A stretch of 8,761 bases of DNA, taken from Spirochaetaceae bacterium. GTDB taxonomy: Bacteria; Spirochaetota; Spirochaetia; Treponematales; Rectinemataceae. Where the stretch lies: assembly GCA_016794765.1 (NCBI GenBank), contig JAEUJG010000605.1:1-8761 (forward strand), written 5' to 3'. The notes under the pieces are model-generated. The model saw nothing but the letters and a program-made list of their open reading frames with translations. It was not told the origin of the DNA and did not search any database. The position numbers were made by a program, and so were the translations under genes. This document shows, in pieces, positions 6,098-8,761 of the stretch (its first letter is position 1; each line of letters opens with the position of its first letter).

Positions 6098-6121
6098 TTC
6101 GGCGAGCTCGGGCTCGCCGGA
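6098..6121 (+). terminator. Strong hairpin after mobB, no U-tract
   Basis: Seven bases after the mobB stop, TTCGGCGAGC (6098-6107) pairs with GCTCGCCGGA (6112-6121) across a four-base TCGG loop. This gives a 10-bp stem with one G-T wobble. No T-run follows on the plus strand, so it is not a classical intrinsic terminator. It may still end or pause transcription or protect the mobB mRNA 3' end. Confidence 0.5.
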
Positions 6122-6122
6122 C

Positions 6123-6151
6123 GTGGCGCGCCCTCTCCCTCGCGCTATAGT
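6123..6151 (+). promoter_or_regulatory. Promoter of the HD-domain gene
   Basis: TATAGT (6146-6151) is identical to the mobB -10 box. The -35 position at 17 bp reads GTGGCG (6123-6128), matching consensus at only three of six bases. The predicted start near 6158 gives a leader of about 44 nt. The -35 begins directly after the hairpin at 6098-6121. Confidence 0.5.
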
Positions 6152-6185
6152 TTCTAGACAGAAGCGCACCGTCTCGAGGCGTTTC

Positions 6186-6192
6186 GGGAGAG
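6186..6192 (+). promoter_or_regulatory. Ribosome binding site choosing ATG 6202
   Basis: GGGAGAG ends nine bases before ATG 6202, a workable spacing. The in-frame TTG at 6193 would directly abut the site and is therefore unlikely to be the start. Confidence 0.55.
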
Positions 6193-6201
6193 TTGCGAAT
6201 A

Positions 6202-7131
6202 ATGAAAAAGCTTCGCGCCGTCCCCGGCAGGGAACCGCAGGTCAGCGACCTTCTCGACCATGCAAAGCCGGCCCGGGTGCTGGCCGAGGTCCGCGGCCTG
6301 TTCCGGGCCTGGTACCCCGCCGCGGGCTTCCGCCCGGTGGCCAAGGCCTTCGGGCTCACGCGGCGCCTCTACCTCGGCCGTTTCCCTGGCTACGGCCCCT
6401 GCCGGGTCGAGTACCACGACCTCTACCATACCTTCCAGGTGTTTTCCGCCACGGCCCGCCTCCTCGACGGCCTCCGCCTTTCCGGCAGGAGCCTCTCCGC
6501 CGAGGCTGCCGCCAACCTCCTCCTCGCGGCCCTCCTCCACGACGCGGGCTACATCCAGGACGCCGCCGACCGCGAGGGAACCGGCGCCAAGTTCACGAAG
6601 ACCCACGTCGACCGCTCCGCCGTCTTCGTCCGGCGGGAGGCCGAAGCCTTCGGCCTCGCGCCCGCGCGCTCAGCCGCCGTCGGGCGCATCATCCTCGGCA
6701 CCGACCTGGCCCGCCCCTGGGCCGGCATCGCCTTCGCGGATCCCGAGGAAGCCTTCGTCGCCTCGGTTCTCGCCGCGGCCGACCTCCTCGGCCAGATGTC
6801 GGACCGCGCCTACCTCGAGCGACTGCTCTTCCTCTACTACGAGTTCCGCGAAGCGGGCATCGAAGGCTATGCGACCGCCTTCGACGTCCTCAAGAAAACC
6901 GCCGGTTTTTACGCTCTCGTGAAGGCCCGGCTGGACGGCCCCTTGGGCGGCGCCTCCTCCTTCGCGAGACTCCACTTCGCCAAGCGTTTCGGCCTCGACG
7001 CCGATCTCTATCGCCAGGCCATCGACCGGCAAATGGCCTACCTCGAGGGCATCATGGCCGACGACAAGACCAATTTCCGCCGCAAGCTCCACCGTCTCGA
7101 CCTCGAAGGAATCGAGCGCGAGCGGGCCTGA
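6202..7131 (+). CDS. HD-domain phosphohydrolase resembling class I cyclic nucleotide phosphodiesterases
   Basis: The 309-aa protein is mostly helical and has an HD-superfamily metal site. YHDLYHTFQV (71-80) parallels the YHNxxHAxDV signature of class I (eukaryotic-type) cyclic nucleotide phosphodiesterases. LLHDAGYIQD (111-120) holds the His113-Asp114 pair, GTDLA (166-170) parallels the TDMS segment, and ADLLGQM (193-199) supplies Asp194. Thus the expected general acid (His72) and four metal ligands (His76, His113, Asp114, Asp194) are all present. The second-shell His of HDxxH is Tyr117. No sensor, membrane or signal segment is seen, so it is probably a soluble cytoplasmic enzyme. Substrate is unproven: cAMP/cGMP is plausible by motif order, but another phosphoester is possible. 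It is flanked by hairpins at 6098-6121 and 7152-7203 and is probably monocistronic. Confidence 0.75.
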   Translation: MKKLRAVPGREPQVSDLLDHAKPARVLAEVRGLFRAWYPAAGFRPVAKAFGLTRRLYLGRFPGYGPCRVEYHDLYHTFQVFSATARLLDGLRLSGRSLSAEAAANLLLAALLHDAGYIQDAADREGTGAKFTKTHVDRSAVFVRREAEAFGLAPARSAAVGRIILGTDLARPWAGIAFADPEEAFVASVLAAADLLGQMSDRAYLERLLFLYYEFREAGIEGYATAFDVLKKTAGFYALVKARLDGPLGGASSFARLHFAKRFGLDADLYRQAIDRQMAYLEGIMADDKTNFRRKLHRLDLEGIERERA

Positions 7132-7151
7132 GCCCGAGACCAAGCCAGATC

Positions 7152-7203
7152 CCGGCCTCGGGCCCCGGGCCCCGGGCCCCGGGCCCCCGGCCGCCGAGGC
7201 CGG
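7152..7203 (+). terminator. Long GC hairpin after the HD gene, possible terminator
   Basis: CCGGCCTCGG (7152-7161) is exactly complementary to CCGAGGCCGG (7194-7203), giving a 10-bp all-strong stem. The 32-nt loop is itself made of self-complementary repeats. T-runs follow at 7218-7221 and 7226-7230, farther away than in a standard intrinsic terminator. It lies between the HD gene stop and the helicase promoter, so a transcription-ending role is plausible. Confidence 0.45.
7159..7186. repeat. Tandem repeat, four exact copies of CGGGCCC
   Basis: Four perfect head-to-tail 7-bp units run from 7159 to 7186. The unit contains the palindrome GGGCCC, so every copy can pair with any other, and slippage or alternative hairpins are likely. 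The array partly overlaps the left arm and fills most of the loop of the larger inverted repeat at 7152-7203. Confidence 0.8.
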
Positions 7204-7211
7204 CGACGGGC

Positions 7212-7240
7212 CTGTCCTTTTCGCGTTTTTGCTGTATCCT
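7212..7240 (+). promoter_or_regulatory. DEAD-box gene promoter, positioned for a leaderless transcript
   Basis: TATCCT (7235-7240) lies 7 bases before ATG 7248, with CTGTCC (7212-7217; three of six bases match the -35 consensus) 17 bp upstream. The expected start point is at or one base before the ATG, and there is no Shine-Dalgarno sequence. The spacer is T-rich (TTTTCGCGTTTTT), which stands out locally. Confidence 0.5.
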
Positions 7241-7247
7241 TCGCGAC

Positions 7248-8513
7248 ATGGAACCAGACTCGGGCTTCGACGCCCTCGGCCTATCTCCCCCGCTCCTCGA
7301 CTCCCTCAAGGCCGCCGGTCTCCGGGAGCCCTTCCCCGTGCAGACGGAGGCGATACCCCTCGTCCTGGCGCGCCGCGACCTCTTGGCCCGCGCGCCGACG
7401 GGCTCCGGCAAAACCATCGCCTTCGGCGCGCCCATCCTGCAAAACCTTCTCACCTCGGCCCGACGCACGGCCGCGGGCTCCGGCCGGAGCGGCACCCAGT
7501 CCCTCCGCGCCCTCGTCCTCGTTCCGACGCGGGAACTGGCGGCCCAGGTGGGCGAGGTCACGCTCCGGCTCGCCCGGCGCCTGCCCTTCCGGATCAAGGT
7601 CTGCGTCGCCGCCGGCGGCGTCTCCGTCAACCCGCAGATGATGGCCCTCCGCGGCGGCGCCGACTTCCTCGTCGCCACGCCGGGTCGCCTCCTCGACCTC
7701 GTCGGCCGCCACGCCGTCTCCCTCTCCGCGCTGGAGATCCTGGTCCTCGACGAGGCGGACCGCCTCCTCGATCTCGGCTTCCGCGACGAGCTCGACCGGA
7801 TCCGGGTCCTCCTGCCCGCCGCGCGCCAAACCCTCCTCTTCTCCGCCACCTTCGACGCGGAGATAGAAACCCTCGCCGGCAAGCTGCTCCGCTCCCCCGT
7901 CCGGATCGAGGCCGCGGCGGCGCCACCCGAGCCGCGCGGCGCCGCCTCCGATGCTCGCGGCGGGGCGGAGACCGTCGTGGCCGCGTCGGGCGGCTCGGCG
8001 ACCGAGTCCGGCGCGGCGGAGGCCGACACAAGCTCCCTCGAAGAGCGCGGCTACGCCGTCCCGAACGAGGAGAAGGGCCCCTTCCTCAGGCGGCTCATCG
8101 CCGAGCGCCCGGAGGAGCGCGTCCTCGTCTTCGTCTCCTCGAACCGGCGCGCCGACAACGTGACCCGCAAGCTCGCGAACAACGGCATCGGCGCCCTGGC
8201 CCTCCACGGCGACCTCTCCCAAGGCGCCAGGACCTCCGCCCTCGACTCCTTCAAGACGGGCAGGGTCCGCGTCCTCGTCGCGAGCGACCTCGCCTCCCGC
8301 GGCCTCGACATCCCCGCACTCGACCGCGTGGTCAACTATGAACTGCCGCGCTCTCCCCTCGACTACGTCCACCGCGTCGGCCGCACGGGCCGCGCCGGCC
8401 GGCCCGGCCTCGCCATCTCCCTCGTCTCCCCGGAGGAGGAAGCCATGTGGCGCCTCATCGGCAAGCGCCGCGGCAGGCGGATCGAGCTCGTGCCCTGGAA
8501 GGCGGAGGACTAG
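7248..8513 (+). CDS. DEAD-box ATP-dependent RNA helicase (RhlE-like)
   Basis: The 421-aa protein has the complete DEAD-box motif set. The Q-motif region has Phe7 and Gln32 (FPVQTEAIP). Motif I APTGSGKT is at 49-56, Ia PTRELAAQ at 93-100, Ib TPGR at 144-147, II DEAD at 168-171, III SAT at 199-201, IV LVFVSS at 293-298, V ASDLASRGLDIP at 345-356, and VI HRVGRTGRAG at 375-384. It should unwind short RNA duplexes with ATP, in ribosome assembly, mRNA decay or cold response. Between the two RecA domains residues 222-265 are an Ala/Gly/Glu-rich, low-complexity stretch where relatives usually have a much shorter linker. The C-terminus ends soon after the helicase core (IELVPWKAED), with no long basic tail. 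The upstream reading frame is open back to 6123, but that part is antiparallel shadow of the HD gene. ATG 7248 follows a -10 box directly. Confidence 0.93.
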   Translation: MEPDSGFDALGLSPPLLDSLKAAGLREPFPVQTEAIPLVLARRDLLARAPTGSGKTIAFGAPILQNLLTSARRTAAGSGRSGTQSLRALVLVPTRELAAQVGEVTLRLARRLPFRIKVCVAAGGVSVNPQMMALRGGADFLVATPGRLLDLVGRHAVSLSALEILVLDEADRLLDLGFRDELDRIRVLLPAARQTLLFSATFDAEIETLAGKLLRSPVRIEAAAAPPEPRGAASDARGGAETVVAASGGSATESGAAEADTSSLEERGYAVPNEEKGPFLRRLIAERPEERVLVFVSSNRRADNVTRKLANNGIGALALHGDLSQGARTSALDSFKTGRVRVLVASDLASRGLDIPALDRVVNYELPRSPLDYVHRVGRTGRAGRPGLAISLVSPEEEAMWRLIGKRRGRRIELVPWKAED

Positions 8514-8523
8514 CCGGCCGGAC

Positions 8524-8548
8524 AAGGCTCAATAGGGCTTGAGTCCTT
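8524..8548 (+). terminator. Weak hairpin at the convergent gene ends
   Basis: AAGGCTCAA (8524-8532) pairs with TTGAG plus CCTT (8539-8543, 8545-8548) across a six-base loop, with one bulged T at 8544. It lies 10 bases after the helicase stop and overlaps the last codons of the minus-strand gene. Only three T's (8547-8549) mark a U-tract, so termination is tentative. Confidence 0.3.
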
Positions 8549-8761
8549 TGGACGCGAAGGCCGCCATGGCCACCTTGAGCCATTCGGCCAAGCCGGGGGC
8601 GAGCTTTTCGTAGGTGGCCCTGAACCGCTCGTCCTCCACATACATGGCGCCGAGCCCCTTGAATATCTCCGGAGTCGGCTCGTAGAAATGGCGGAGCTGG
8701 TCGGCCTTTTTCGCCATCAGGCCCATGGCCTCGGGGCTTTCGGGTCCGACGCCCGCCTTGA
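8529..8761 (-). CDS. TipAS-domain protein, C-terminal fragment (N-terminus outside window)
   Basis: The minus-strand frame runs from the window edge to TGA at 8531-8529, giving the last 76 residues. These read KAGVGPESPEAMGLMAKK, then FYEPTPEIFKGLGAMYVEDE, RFRATYEKLAPGLAEWLKVA and a short end. The order (pesp.A..l..k, f...pei..gl..mYv.DeRF, yek..pGla.wl..A) is the C-terminal half of the TipAS antibiotic-recognition domain, found in TipA/MerR-type regulators such as Mta and SkgA and as stand-alone proteins. An internal ATG at 8726 is unlikely to be the start, because the upstream residues also fit the domain. Whether an N-terminal MerR DNA-binding domain exists cannot be told here. It converges on the helicase gene with a 15-bp gap. 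Confidence 0.75.
   Translation of the reverse strand, partial: KAGVGPESPEAMGLMAKKADQLRHFYEPTPEIFKGLGAMYVEDERFRATYEKLAPGLAEWLKVAMAAFASKGLKPY

Noticed and set aside
4787..6169. 460-aa minus-strand open frame
   Set aside because: It is the antisense shadow of Rsm22 end, arfB and mobB, whose families are recognisable. It has no domain and a Gly/Glu/Arg composition typical of high-GC shadows.
6123..7247. Open frame continuing upstream from the helicase
   Set aside because: It runs through the HD gene in another frame as Pro/Arg-rich nonsense, while the HD frame has catalytic motifs and a ribosome binding site.
7281..8525. 414-aa minus-strand open frame opposite the helicase
   Set aside because: It covers the same bases as a helicase with every motif intact and has no recognisable domain or start signal.
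1..8761. Mobile island or defence system
   Set aside because: There is no transposase, integrase, toxin-antitoxin pair, restriction gene, CRISPR repeat or attachment site, and base and codon use look uniform throughout.

Overview
The window is very GC-rich (roughly 70% by eye) and almost fully coding, with strong C/G preference at third codon positions. This produces many long false ORFs on the opposite strand. I read nine protein genes: two run off the window edges on the minus strand and seven lie on the plus strand. The mix (relaxed-lipobox TPR lipoprotein, bacterial Rsm22 methyltransferase, ArfB, MobB, YkgJ, a class-I-PDE-like HD protein, TipAS-domain protein) would fit a free-living, probably anaerobic, high-GC bacterium. 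A high-GC member of the Spirochaetota is my best guess, but that is an inference from gene style, not from a marker gene. I see no rRNA, tRNA, CRISPR array, transposase, integrase or phage gene, so this looks like ordinary chromosome rather than a mobile or defence island.

Layout: 1-1063 (minus) is the N-terminal part of a TPR lipoprotein. A 342-bp divergent intergenic region follows, with a 19-bp perfect palindrome and a good sigma70-type promoter. It drives an MFS transporter (1406-2614). A YkgJ-type cysteine-cluster protein follows (2664-3347), with its own promoter starting at the MFS stop codon. Next is a tightly coupled trio: a 66-aa HMA metal chaperone (3412-3612), an Rsm22/METTL17-type ribosomal methyltransferase with four candidate Fe-S cysteines (3609-4919, TTG start overlapping the preceding TGA) and the ribosome-rescue hydrolase ArfB (4916-5332, ATGA overlap). 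After that come MobB with a conserved-looking C-terminal extension (5384-6091), an HD hydrolase with the metal ligands of eukaryotic-type cyclic nucleotide phosphodiesterases (6202-7131), a GC-rich repeat/hairpin zone (7151-7203), a DEAD-box RNA helicase (7248-8513) and, convergent to it, the C-terminal end of a TipAS-domain protein (8529-8761, minus).

Two themes recur. First, translation and RNA: Rsm22, ArfB and the DEAD-box helicase, with Rsm22 and ArfB translationally coupled to a metal chaperone and adjacent to a cysteine-cluster protein. Second, several promoters have recognisable -35/-10 boxes, and for mobB and the helicase gene the -10 box sits only 6-7 nt before the ATG, which predicts leaderless mRNAs. 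I found no convincing new multi-gene system. The items most worth a second look are the PDE-like HD protein, the leaderless promoter geometry, the intergenic palindrome and the repeat-in-hairpin element at 7151-7203.
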